Assembly (NCBI GenBank): GCA_000482145.1
Contig: AUXH01000305.1
Location: 1 to 22,578 of the forward strand
Direction: 5' to 3'
Length of the DNA: 22,578 nucleotides
From: Strigomonas culicis
Lineage: Eukaryota; Euglenozoa; Kinetoplastea; Trypanosomatida; Trypanosomatidae
Below the pieces are notes generated by a model. It ran no database searches, was not told where the DNA came from, and saw nothing but the letters and a program-made list of their open reading frames with translations. Both the position numbers and the translations under genes were made by a program. This document shows positions 1 to 8,185 of the stretch, one piece after another (position 1 is the stretch's first letter; each line of letters begins with the position of its first letter).

Positions 1-156
1 CTTCTTCTTCTAGTACAATTAAATACCATACATAACCTACTACTCTTTAAAAAAGTAACAAAAGAAGAAGAAAGACAAAAAAAAAAAAAAAAAAAAACGT
101 TGAGCTAAAAAAAAAAAGAAAGGAAGAGAGAGTAGACAACCCGTGTGTATTGAATC
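1..156 (+). promoter_or_regulatory. 5' leader of first gene; candidate acceptor and poly(A) tracts
   Basis: Pyrimidine-rich CTTCTTCTTCTAG at 1-13 could supply the spliced-leader acceptor AG (12-13). The rest of the leader is purine-rich, with runs of 21 A (77-97) and 11 A (107-117). A better acceptor may lie upstream of the window. Confidence 0.4.
77..97 (+). repeat. Poly(A) run, 21 bases
   Basis: Uninterrupted A run in the 5' leader of the first gene, followed by an 11-base A run at 107-117. Confidence 0.95.
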
Positions 157-3100
157 ATGTCCACGCCGACATCCGCCACCGCGGCCCAGACGGCCTGCTC
201 CGCGCCCGACGACTTGGCGCTGCAGCTCAAGTACTGCGCGCTCGTGGAGCTGCTTTCCTTCTCTCCACAGCGCCTCCGGGTCTGCGTCGACCTCGTCCAC
301 CGCGCGCGCGCCGCCGGCATGGCCGATGCGAGTGCGGCGGAGGACCGCAGCGCGCTCCGCGGTCGGCCGTCCTACACGTCCTCCTTCCGTGACGCCTCCA
401 TCGACGGCGACCACGCGCCACCGCTGCTGCTGCTCGCGCTCGCCGTGGTGTACCCCTTCTACGGCTACGGTCGCGGCCAGCGCGAGGGCGGCGGCTCGAC
501 CGGCTGCACCAGCCGCATCAAGGCCTTCTTCGACCGCTACGACGGGGACGCGCCGGCGGAGGAGGCGGGGCTCGGCAGGCACCGCAGCACCGGCGGCAGC
601 CCCCGCACGGCCAGCCTCGAGCGCGCCGTCGCGCACCTCGCGGCGCCCTCCTTCACGCACTTCTACACCTACATCCACGTGAAGCCCCCCACGCACGAGG
701 CCGCCGGCGGCGATGCCGGCGCGCAGAGCAGCAAGGCGGCGACGCCCCCGCTGCGCATCCCGCCGGAGCTGCTGCAGCGGCACTATCAGTCCTTCTGGCG
801 CTGCCTCCCTCGCATCTTTCACGTCCCCGTGTCGGACAACAACAACAACAGCAACAGCAATAACAGCAGCAATATCCCTCCAAAAGGTGGTAAGGCCACG
901 TCTAGCGCCGTCCCTGCGAGTGCGTCTACCACCGCGCCGACGTCGCCTGCTGTCACGACCGGTGGCCGCGCCGGCCTAAGCTACAAAGGTAACAGCAACA
1001 ACAGCAGTAATAGTAATAACACGAGTGGTACGATGGCAACGTACATCCATCATACCGAGCACAGTCGCTTCAATGATATATCGAAGGTGCACACGCTTTT
1101 CCCGTCCTTTATCCCCCTCGTGCTGGAGCTCCTGCTCGATATCTGTTTCAAGAACGAGGATGACACCGAGGCGGACGAGGAGCACGCCCGGAGTTATACG
1201 AGTAGCAATCCTATGGCGAACAGTACGCACTCGGGCAGTGGTGCCAGTGGGCTTCAGGTGTACACCCGCACCGCCCGGCGGGCCTTTCTCTATCTCCTCG
1301 AGATCTACATCCCTATCTACACAATCCAGTGCCCCTACCTGCCGCACTGTCGGCACCGCGGCGCGGCGCCAGCCGACGCTGCTGCTGATGACGGGCCCCA
1401 CGCCACGGCGGGGCCGGAGACGGAGCGCGCGTATGTGCGGCAGACGGTCCAGATCATCCGCGACTGCCCGCACGTGCCGTGCCACAGCGCGATGGGTCTG
1501 CTCGAGGCACTGCAGCGGCTGCGCCGCACCTTCCTCCAGAAGATCAAGATGGCGCTGCTCCGCCACAAGTACCGCGTCGCGACGAGCCAGGAACAGCCAC
1601 CTGGCAGGGCCCGGGGCGCGGCCGGCCGCGCCGGCGCCACGGAGGACGAGGCCACGTGGGTGCTGCAGCTGTCCAGCACGCTGCTGCTCTCGGACCTGCT
1701 GCCGTACCTCACCGTGTGCACGGACAACTACCTGAACAACAATGTGAGCATCCAGCGCCCGGACCTCAGCTTCTGCGACTCCTACACGTGTCTGCACGAG
1801 AGCCTCCGCGTGGAGGGCGGCGGGGGGGCCGACGCGGAGGCGGAGAAGGCCCTCTTCGTGCACTTTCGGTCGCTGCTGCTGGAGAAGTACGTGTGCCTGC
1901 TGTACCAGGCCGTGCTGCGGCGCGGCCGCGGGGCCAGCGCAGCCGGGGACGAGGAGGTGGTGCAAACGCTGGAGCAGCTCATCGCGGCCATGCACGGCAC
2001 GATGGACTTCCCCTTCCTGCTGGCGTACTACCAGAAGCGGGCCCACTCGCACGCGCCGGCCAGCCCGGCCGCGCTCGAGCTGCGGGAGGAGCTGCGCTGC
2101 CACCTGCAGATGATCACGGACGACCACACGGACTTCTGCACCATCAACCAGTACTTCGCACAGGCCGAGACGGCGGCGAGTCAGCACAGCCACGCGAGCA
2201 CCGCGGGCGGCGGCAAGCCGACCCCCAACAACAGCCTCTTCGAGCGCCTCACGGGCAGTGTCTTCCCCGCCGTCATGGTCCACTACGTGACGCTCATGCA
2301 GTGCCTGCGGCTGCGGCGCCGCCTGCGGACGCAGTGGCAGCGCGCCAACGAGCCGCCGCCAAAGCGCATCGACGACGACGACGACGACAACGCTGGCAGT
2401 GCGGCGGAGGAGCAGCGCGCGGCCGCCCGCTTCGCGTGGGACCTGCCGTCGAAGGTCCCGGGGCACGTGTCGCTGCCGTACTCCAGCACCATGAGCTGTC
2501 TCACCTTCTTCCAGCTGTCGGTCAACCGCGACGAGGCGGGCAGCACCGCCGTGCCGCCCGCCGCCGGCGGCCAGCTGACGAACGACGCGGACGTGATCGC
2601 GAACGGCAGCGTCGTCACGATGGCCGCGACGCCGCCGGCGATGCCGCCGACCACGTCGAAGAACGTGCGGATGGCGCTCGCCCAGTGGTTCATCCAGGCG
2701 CTCATCCTCTACGTGGCGGAGCGGCAGGACTGTGTGCTGGACGCGTACCACAGCCTCGCCAGCCCGGCCGCCGGCGGCGGCAGCGGCTACCGCGCGGCGC
2801 TGACGAGCCCCGTCGCGAGCACCCCGCCGCCGGTCGCGGCCACGGCCGCTTCCTTCTTCGCGCGCTTCCACCCGCAACCCGCCGCCACCGCCGCGGCGAC
2901 CCACCGCTGGCCCGCGCCGGCCGCGCGGCAGCGGCCGCCGCCGGTGCAGGCGCTGCCGTCCGTCACGACGCTGCTGCAGCTGCTGCAGGACTGTACGGCC
3001 GACCTGCGGCGCGCGGTGGTGGTCGGGGGCACGCTCGGCTCCCTGCGCGCCGTCAGCCGCGAGCTGCACCGCTGGCAGCAGACGGCCCCGCTCGCCGCGC

Positions 3101-4176
3101 TGCTCACCCGCCACCAGCAGGTGGCGGCCGACGCGGGCCTGCGCACGCCGGTGGTCGAGACGGAGCGGCTGACCACCGTCGTGCTGCAGGTCGGCGCGCA
3201 GGTGGCACACGGGCTGCTGGAGGACCTGCGCGAGCCGCTGCAGGCGACGAGCCAGCTCGGCCTCTCCGCCGCCGCGACGGCGACCGCGATCGCGATGGAG
3301 CGGCCGAGCGGCACCCACGCGGACCTGGAGGTGCTGCTGCGGACGGTGCAGTGCGTGCGCGCGGCGATCCGCGCGCACCAGCCCGGCGCCGCGCTCGCGC
3401 CGGACGCGCAGACGGCGCTTGGCTGCCTCTTCTGCCACCTCGCGCGCGCCGTGCTGCAGCTCCCGGGGGGTGGGGACGGCGGCGAGGCGGCCGCGCGGCC
3501 ACGCCACACATGCAGCACGTACCTCTACGCGGCGCAGACGGCGCGCTATCTCGACTCCGCCTTCCTCACCGTCTGCGGCGGCATCGACGCGCTGCTGCAC
3601 GACTACCCGGCCGGCTGCCCGGCGTACCTGTGCGCGATGCTTGGCGGGCTCTGCGCCGGCGCCGCGCGGTCCGTCTTCGAGCGGCTGCGGCAGCAGCGCG
3701 GCGCTCTGTGGGAGCGGTCCGCGGGCGCCCTCGACACAATCGAGGCGGCCGCACTCGTGCTACACGCCGCGGCGCAGCGGCAGCGGCAGCTCGCGCTCGA
3801 TGACGACACGGCCGACCGTGACGCCGTGTGCGCGCTCTTCACGCCGTCGCCGGAGCTCGCGCTGTACCAGCTGCAGCAGCAGCAGCGGCGGCAGGACGGC
3901 AGCGAGTCGCCCGCGGTGCTGCAGAACGTGCTGCTCGGCCGGCTGCCGGCGTCCGGCGACGGCGACGCGGAGGGCGGCGCCACCCTCGGCGGCGGCGACC
4001 GCCCCGACCGCGGCGGCTACGCGGACGGCGGGGCGGCGCCGCGGCACCGCCTGTGCCGCGACGAGCGCCTGGTGGATGAGATGGTCCGCTTCACGGAGTA
4101 CATGCTGCTCTTCTATCAGAAGGAGTGGCTCCTCGACCGGACAGAGGTGCACCCCATTTTCCTGCTCGCCATGTGA
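157..4176 (+). CDS. Large helical hypothetical protein with Asn/Ser-rich inserts (1339 aa)
   Basis: I do not recognise the family. The start is the first ATG after the pyrimidine tract at 1-11, with no earlier ATG, and the stop is TGA. Most of the protein reads as amphipathic helix, with Leu-rich stretches near residues 310-330, 370-395, 445-475, 500-525 and 930-1000, and no clear signal peptide. Low-complexity inserts break it up: an Asn/Ser run at about 227-240, a second at about 275-291, six Asp at 739-744, Ala/Pro-rich sequence near 880-925, and Gln-rich sequence near 1236-1242. The last 40 residues, with the segment YMLLFYQKEWLLDRTEV, look ordered again. Helical modules joined by disordered linkers suit a scaffold or trafficking-complex subunit, but that is inference only. 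Residues 225-370 are encoded by AT-richer DNA than the rest. The frame is certain; the function is unknown. Confidence 0.9.
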   Translation: MSTPTSATAAQTACSAPDDLALQLKYCALVELLSFSPQRLRVCVDLVHRARAAGMADASAAEDRSALRGRPSYTSSFRDASIDGDHAPPLLLLALAVVYPFYGYGRGQREGGGSTGCTSRIKAFFDRYDGDAPAEEAGLGRHRSTGGSPRTASLERAVAHLAAPSFTHFYTYIHVKPPTHEAAGGDAGAQSSKAATPPLRIPPELLQRHYQSFWRCLPRIFHVPVSDNNNNSNSNNSSNIPPKGGKATSSAVPASASTTAPTSPAVTTGGRAGLSYKGNSNNSSNSNNTSGTMATYIHHTEHSRFNDISKVHTLFPSFIPLVLELLLDICFKNEDDTEADEEHARSYTSSNPMANSTHSGSGASGLQVYTRTARRAFLYLLEIYIPIYTIQCPYLPHCRHRGAAPADAAADDGPHATAGPETERAYVRQTVQIIRDCPHVPCHSAMGLLEALQRLRRTFLQKIKMALLRHKYRVATSQEQPPGRARGAAGRAGATEDEATWVLQLSSTLLLSDLLPYLTVCTDNYLNNNVSIQRPDLSFCDSYTCLHESLRVEGGGGADAEAEKALFVHFRSLLLEKYVCLLYQAVLRRGRGASAAGDEEVVQTLEQLIAAMHGTMDFPFLLAYYQKRAHSHAPASPAALELREELRCHLQMITDDHTDFCTINQYFAQAETAASQHSHASTAGGGKPTPNNSLFERLTGSVFPAVMVHYVTLMQCLRLRRRLRTQWQRANEPPPKRIDDDDDDNAGSAAEEQRAAARFAWDLPSKVPGHVSLPYSSTMSCLTFFQLSVNRDEAGSTAVPPAAGGQLTNDADVIANGSVVTMAATPPAMPPTTSKNVRMALAQWFIQALILYVAERQDCVLDAYHSLASPAAGGGSGYRAALTSPVASTPPPVAATAASFFARFHPQPAATAAATHRWPAPAARQRPPPVQALPSVTTLLQLLQDCTADLRRAVVVGGTLGSLRAVSRELHRWQQTAPLAALLTRHQQVAADAGLRTPVVETERLTTVVLQVGAQVAHGLLEDLREPLQATSQLGLSAAATATAIAMERPSGTHADLEVLLRTVQCVRAAIRAHQPGAALAPDAQTALGCLFCHLARAVLQLPGGGDGGEAAARPRHTCSTYLYAAQTARYLDSAFLTVCGGIDALLHDYPAGCPAYLCAMLGGLCAGAARSVFERLRQQRGALWERSAGALDTIEAAALVLHAAAQRQRQLALDDDTADRDAVCALFTPSPELALYQLQQQQRRQDGSESPAVLQNVLLGRLPASGDGDAEGGATLGGGDRPDRGGYADGGAAPRHRLCRDERLVDEMVRFTEYMLLFYQKEWLLDRTEVHPIFLLAM
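835..873 (+). repeat. Degenerate AAC/AGC codon repeat
   Basis: AAC, AAT and AGC codons in tandem encode an Asn/Ser run at about residues 227-240 of the first protein. A related tract lies at 989-1029. Confidence 0.85.
2371..2388 (+). repeat. (GAC)6 codon repeat
   Basis: Six GAC codons in a row encode Asp at residues 739-744 of the first protein. Confidence 0.9.
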
Positions 4177-4642
4177 GAGGGGAGTAGGGGCCGCGGATGT
4201 CACCGCTTGCTTTTTTTATTATTATGTTGGTTAGTTTGTTTTCTTTGCGCACTGCATTGGTATTATCTTTTTTTTTTTGGATTGTTCCCACGCTTGTTTG
4301 AAGCAGTGTCATTCCTTTTCCATGACTTTTATCTTCATCTTGCTTCGTTGCGGTGCGAAAAGGTTCATGAAGGATGCCATTTGAAGGAAAAAAAAGTCAC
4401 ACAGTGGAGACTACGAGGTTATCTACTTCCGTACACTGGTTGTCCATCATTCTTTCTTATTTTCTGTTCGTTCGCGTTACTGTCGCATCTTGTGGCTGTT
4501 ACGGATGCAATGGTGTTGGTATTCTTCTCCTTTCTATTGCCTCTCTCTCTCCCCCTCCTCTCTCGCTATATGTTGCCCGCCGTGAGCGCTAGCGCACTAC
4601 CCACACCTATAGATTTAGAAGCAGGTAAAGGTTGCCCGGGCC
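4177..4642 (+). promoter_or_regulatory. Spacer with pyrimidine tract and acceptor for the 4643 gene
   Basis: This T-rich spacer separates the first two genes. The best pyrimidine tract is 4522-4566 (CTCTCTCTCTCCCCCTCCTC in its middle), and the first AG after it is at 4585-4586. That gives a leader of about 56 nt without an upstream ATG. Nothing else is recognisable here. Confidence 0.6.
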
Positions 4643-6619
4643 ATGTACGACTACCAGGCCGCCCGCGCCGGCCAGGGCGCGGCCGCGCCGCCGCCGCCCG
4701 CCGCGAGCGACTGGGGCGACCTGCTGCCGCCCCTCGGGGCCACCGGGGGCGGCGCCGCGGCGGCGCTCGCCGCCTACAAGAAGGAGAACGAGAAGCTCAA
4801 GGAGCTGCTGGAGCTCAAGGCGGCCGGCGCCGGCGGCGACGCGCTCGAGGGCAAGTACCTCGCGCAGCTGAAGCAGAACCGGCAGCTCACCGTGCAGCTG
4901 GAGACGGAGAAGGACCGCGCAAACGCGCTGCAGAGTCGGGTCGCCGCGCTGGAGCCCCTGGCGGCCGCGCCGCCGCCCGACGCGGGCGGCGGCAAGGGCA
5001 AGGCGGCGAAGCCGCACGCGTCGACCGCCCACGCCCGGCGCGACATCTTCGCCGAGGCGGAGGACGCGCCGGGCGCCGGGGACGACGCCGCGGCGGTGCG
5101 GCAGCAGCTCGCGCGCACCCAGCAGCAGCTGCGCGAGCGCGACGTCACACTGGGGGAGCAGAAGCGCGAGCTGGCGCGGCTGCGGGACTGCCTGACGAAG
5201 GAGGTGGGCGCCGCGGAGGTGGGCAGGGTGCTCTCCGGCGCCTCCGCCGGCTGGAAGGGCCGCGCCGAGCAGCTAAGCCTGCTCAGGATGAAGGTGAAGG
5301 AGCTGGAGAAGTGCCTCGCGGAGGCGGAGCAGAGGAGCGTACAGCGGCTCGAGCAGCTCCTGCTGACGCTGGAGCAGCAGGGCGAGGCCGACAACGGGAG
5401 CCTCGGCGGCACAGACGACGTGGAGAGCCTCATGGCGCTGGTGCGGCGCACGGAGAGCAGTCCAGAGACGACGTCCACGGCGGCGCCCTCGCACCTCGGC
5501 GGCGCCGCGGCGAATAGAGGGGATGTCGACGACGCGGCCAAGAACCACCTGTCGCAGCTGCACGCCAAGAAGAAGATGACGCAGCAGGAGTTAGAGCGGC
5601 AGCTGGAGTGTGCGAGGGAGGAGATGCAGAGAGAGCGCCAGAAGCAGGCCGCCCTCCAGGCGCGGTTCCATATCCTGCAGGACAGCAACACCCAGCTGAA
5701 GGACAACATCGCCCTGCTCGTCGACAAGAGCCAGGGCGACGACGAGCTTGTGGAGCTATACAAGCAGGAGCTCGCCGAGGCCAAGACGGCGCTGGAAAGA
5801 GCCACGGCGGAGGCCACCATCCTCCGGGAAGAGGCGTGGGGCACCGACAACCGCGGCGGCGGCAGCTCGGCGCCCCCCTCCATGGCCGGCACGGCAACCG
5901 CCAGCCACCGGCTGTCCGTCAACAAGCCGCCCGCGAACTCCTTCACGCAGCAGATGCTGTTGCTAGCACAGGTGGAGGACGCGCCGGTGCAGGAGCTCGC
6001 GACGTGGGTCTACCAGGCCCTCCTCCAGCAGAAGCAGGACGGCGCCGCCCTCGGGGACGGCGAGGGTCGCACCACCATCAACCCCTACGTCCTGCCGCTC
6101 CTGCAGACCGCGCATAGCTACGTCGTGGAGACGAATCGGGAGAACCGGCAGCTCTTCGATGCCTCCTCGTCGGTGTACAGCATGTACAATAGACTCATAC
6201 AGTCCGCCACGGACTACATGGCGCAGCAGCAGAAGCAAGCGCCACCACTGAACACCTCTGTGTCCAAAAACACCGCCACGACGACGACCAACACGAGCGC
6301 GGCCATGATGGCGCTCGTCGCGGCCCTCTCCGCGCTGCCGCCGATGGAGCACTACCTCCTCAGCGAGAACGCCTCTCTGAAGAAGCGCGTACAGTCCCTG
6401 ACCGAGCTGATGGAGCGCGAGCAGCGCGCCTACACAACCATGCTGCAGCAGCAGGGCAGCGGGGCGAGCGCCGGCGGCACCGCCACCGCGGCGGCAGCAG
6501 CCAGCACCGGCGAGGACGACGACGCGGTGAGCAAGTACAATGATTTGCACCGGCAGTACACAGAGCTTCGGCGGGCATTCAACCAGATGAAGCAAAAGGA
6601 AATGAATGGCCAGTTGTGA
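4643..6619 (+). CDS. Coiled-coil protein, tentatively CCDC13-like (658 aa)
   Basis: The protein is dominated by heptad-like coiled coils at about residues 43-107, 146-250, 293-397, 571-605 and 625-658, separated by Ala/Gly-rich linkers. A more compact helical block lies at about 433-530. There is no signal peptide or membrane segment. The block LTKEVGAAEVGRVL followed by WKGRAEQLSLLRMKVKELEK at about 186-222 resembles, from memory, the conserved core of CCDC13, a centriolar-satellite and ciliogenesis protein, as does the phrase LQDSNTQLKDNIALLVDK near 350. That match is unverified, and other coiled-coil cytoskeletal proteins would look similar. The start ATG is the first after the acceptor AG at 4585-4586, leaving a leader of about 56 nt. 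The stop is TGA. The reading frame is certain; a cytoskeletal or ciliary role is likely but not shown. Confidence 0.88.
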   Translation: MYDYQAARAGQGAAAPPPPAASDWGDLLPPLGATGGGAAAALAAYKKENEKLKELLELKAAGAGGDALEGKYLAQLKQNRQLTVQLETEKDRANALQSRVAALEPLAAAPPPDAGGGKGKAAKPHASTAHARRDIFAEAEDAPGAGDDAAAVRQQLARTQQQLRERDVTLGEQKRELARLRDCLTKEVGAAEVGRVLSGASAGWKGRAEQLSLLRMKVKELEKCLAEAEQRSVQRLEQLLLTLEQQGEADNGSLGGTDDVESLMALVRRTESSPETTSTAAPSHLGGAAANRGDVDDAAKNHLSQLHAKKKMTQQELERQLECAREEMQRERQKQAALQARFHILQDSNTQLKDNIALLVDKSQGDDELVELYKQELAEAKTALERATAEATILREEAWGTDNRGGGSSAPPSMAGTATASHRLSVNKPPANSFTQQMLLLAQVEDAPVQELATWVYQALLQQKQDGAALGDGEGRTTINPYVLPLLQTAHSYVVETNRENRQLFDASSSVYSMYNRLIQSATDYMAQQQKQAPPLNTSVSKNTATTTTNTSAAMMALVAALSALPPMEHYLLSENASLKKRVQSLTELMEREQRAYTTMLQQQGSGASAGGTATAAAAASTGEDDDAVSKYNDLHRQYTELRRAFNQMKQKEMNGQL

Positions 6620-6843
6620 TGAAAGTGTGTTCAGTGCGGTTCTGTTCTATTTTATGTGCACTACTATTACATACATACATATATTATCAAGTGGAAGTGT
6701 GTGTTTTGTTGTTTTTTTGTTTGTTTTCTCCCTTCTGCACCGTCAAACGAGTTAAGTAAGGCCGCTCCTGCATCTCACTGCATCCTCTCTTGCTCCTTCC
6801 TACGCCTCGTCCGTAGTTAGTATCTTTTTCTGGTCTTCTCCCC
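6620..6843 (+). promoter_or_regulatory. Spacer with two pyrimidine tracts before SPC3
   Basis: A T-rich tract at 6703-6736 precedes an AG at 6750-6751. A second C/T-rich tract at about 6765-6812 precedes AG 6815-6816, which would give a leader of 27 nt. Either could be the trans-splice acceptor; the second is nearer and stronger. Confidence 0.55.
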
Positions 6844-7884
6844 ATGCACAACATTCACCAGCGCTTCCTCGACATCTGCTCCATCGGTCTGATGGCCTTC
6901 CTCGTGACGGCGGTGATCACCCCCGCGTCGACCGTCCTGCGCGACGCGATGCTGCAGCCGCAGGCCGCCTTCAGCGGCCTGCGCGTCGACGCAAGCCCCG
7001 TGGCGGCCGTGTCCGACCGCACGCTGCTGTACCCGCAGACGTCCCTCCCCACCGCCGCGGAGGCGGCGCGCAACGGCTACTTCGGCGGGTTCCGCAGCCA
7101 CTACATCACCGCCGGCGGCGCGCTCGACGCCAACGTGCAGGTCAACGCCGCCATGACGGCCATGCTCCGCGAGGATGAGCGGCAGCCGCACCGGCGTTTC
7201 CACGCGGTGCTGCCCGGCGCGATTATCGCGGACCGCGCCTTCCGCCGCATGGTGCTCAAGGTCAGCGGGCAGCTCGACGTGAGCCGCAACTGGGACTGGA
7301 ACACGAAGTCGATCTACGTCTCCTTCATCGCGCGCTTCCGCGCCGCGGAGGAGACGCGTGATGTGTGGAGCGAGGTGCTGTTCCTCGACTGCATGGTGCG
7401 GCGCACGCCGGACCCGCCGGCGCTCGTCGCACGGCTCTTCGACCGCCTGCACCACCGCTACAGCACCCGCAGCGGCAGCGAACGCGTCGGGCTCGCGTCC
7501 GTGTGGACCCCGGCGGAGCAGCAGCAGTACAATGAGTACCACGCCGCGCTCCCCCACCAAGAGCACGACCACCCGTCCGTCCTCGTCGACCACGCGCGCC
7601 GTGTGCTCTACTTCAACGAGTCCTTCAAGTACTACGTGGAAGACTTTGACGGCGGCGGGCTGCTGCGGGAGCGGCCGCTGGAGGTCCTCATGCGCTACCA
7701 GGTGATGAGCTACTCCGGCTGGGCCCCGGTCCGCGAGGTCGCGCTCGGCGCGGCCGGCCTCATCTTTGTCGCCGAGGAGAGCCACGACGCGCACGCCTTC
7801 CAGCGGCGGGAAGGAGACCCGCAGGTGCGGGTGCGCGAGGCAGACATGCAGGCGCCCTCCGCCTCCGTGCCCGCGGATGGCTAG
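6844..7884 (+). CDS. SPC3: Signal peptidase complex subunit 3 (SPC22/23 family), enlarged (346 aa)
   Basis: This is a non-catalytic subunit of the ER signal peptidase complex, which removes signal peptides from secretory proteins. Family members have one N-terminal membrane anchor and a lumenal domain contacting the catalytic subunit SEC11. Here a hydrophobic anchor occupies about residues 12-30 (SIGLMAFLVTAVIT). The family core follows: the DWN motif at 151-153 within NWDWNTKSIYVSFIARF, then VWSEVLFLDCMVRR, matching the eukaryotic pattern of FDWN-LFLYLSAEY followed by VVLWDKIV. Near the C-terminus VMSYSGWAPVREVALGAAG matches the strand ending in the P-G-LP segment of other SPC3 proteins. The usual length is about 180 aa, so this copy is nearly doubled. 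Extra sequence lies before the core (about residues 35-135), in the middle (about 195-255) and as a polar tail. The first ATG after the acceptor is used; the stop is TAG. Confidence 0.82.
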   Translation: MHNIHQRFLDICSIGLMAFLVTAVITPASTVLRDAMLQPQAAFSGLRVDASPVAAVSDRTLLYPQTSLPTAAEAARNGYFGGFRSHYITAGGALDANVQVNAAMTAMLREDERQPHRRFHAVLPGAIIADRAFRRMVLKVSGQLDVSRNWDWNTKSIYVSFIARFRAAEETRDVWSEVLFLDCMVRRTPDPPALVARLFDRLHHRYSTRSGSERVGLASVWTPAEQQQYNEYHAALPHQEHDHPSVLVDHARRVLYFNESFKYYVEDFDGGGLLRERPLEVLMRYQVMSYSGWAPVREVALGAAGLIFVAEESHDAHAFQRREGDPQVRVREADMQAPSASVPADG

Positions 7885-8185
7885 GCCCGTGTGGCGGCTC
7901 GGCCGCGGGAAAGGCGTGTGTGAGGGACAGCGGTCGTCCGAGGTTGCGCACAAGCCCTAGAAGTGTTCTCTAATAAAAAAGCCAACATGTAGGTGAACCG
8001 TGCGATTTTGTAAAAGAAAAGGGGGAGAAGAAACGACCCGTCTTTCTTGTGTCTGTGTTTGCTGTTGCGGTTTCAATTGATGTCTTTTTTTTTCTTCCCT
8101 CGCTCCCCTCCTTCTCTTTTCTTCATTAAATAAGTAGTAAGTAGACGAAGCAGAAGTACTACCCCCCCTCCCCCATTTCTTCGCC
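7885..8185 (+). promoter_or_regulatory. Spacer with pyrimidine tract and acceptor for the 8186 gene
   Basis: The first ~75 bases after the SPC3 stop remain GC-rich before composition drops. The tract at 8083-8125 is followed by AG 8133-8134. A second pyrimidine stretch, rich in C, occupies 8162-8185 directly before the ATG. No upstream ATG follows the acceptor. Confidence 0.55.

Noticed and set aside
976..3600. An 874-codon open frame on the minus strand opposite the first gene
   Set aside because: It is a shadow of very GC-rich codon use on the + strand. Its translation is Arg/Ala/Gly/His-rich without any domain, and it opposes the direction of the whole array.
1479..3803. A 774-codon + strand frame inside the first gene
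   Set aside because: Arg/Ala/Gly/Pro-rich translation without hydrophobic pattern; an out-of-phase shadow of the 157-4176 frame.
4207..5517. A 436-codon + strand frame across the spacer and the 5' part of the coiled-coil gene
   Set aside because: The first part is translated T-rich spacer and the second is an Arg/Gly/Ala-rich shadow. The frame at 4643 has clear coiled-coil heptads instead.
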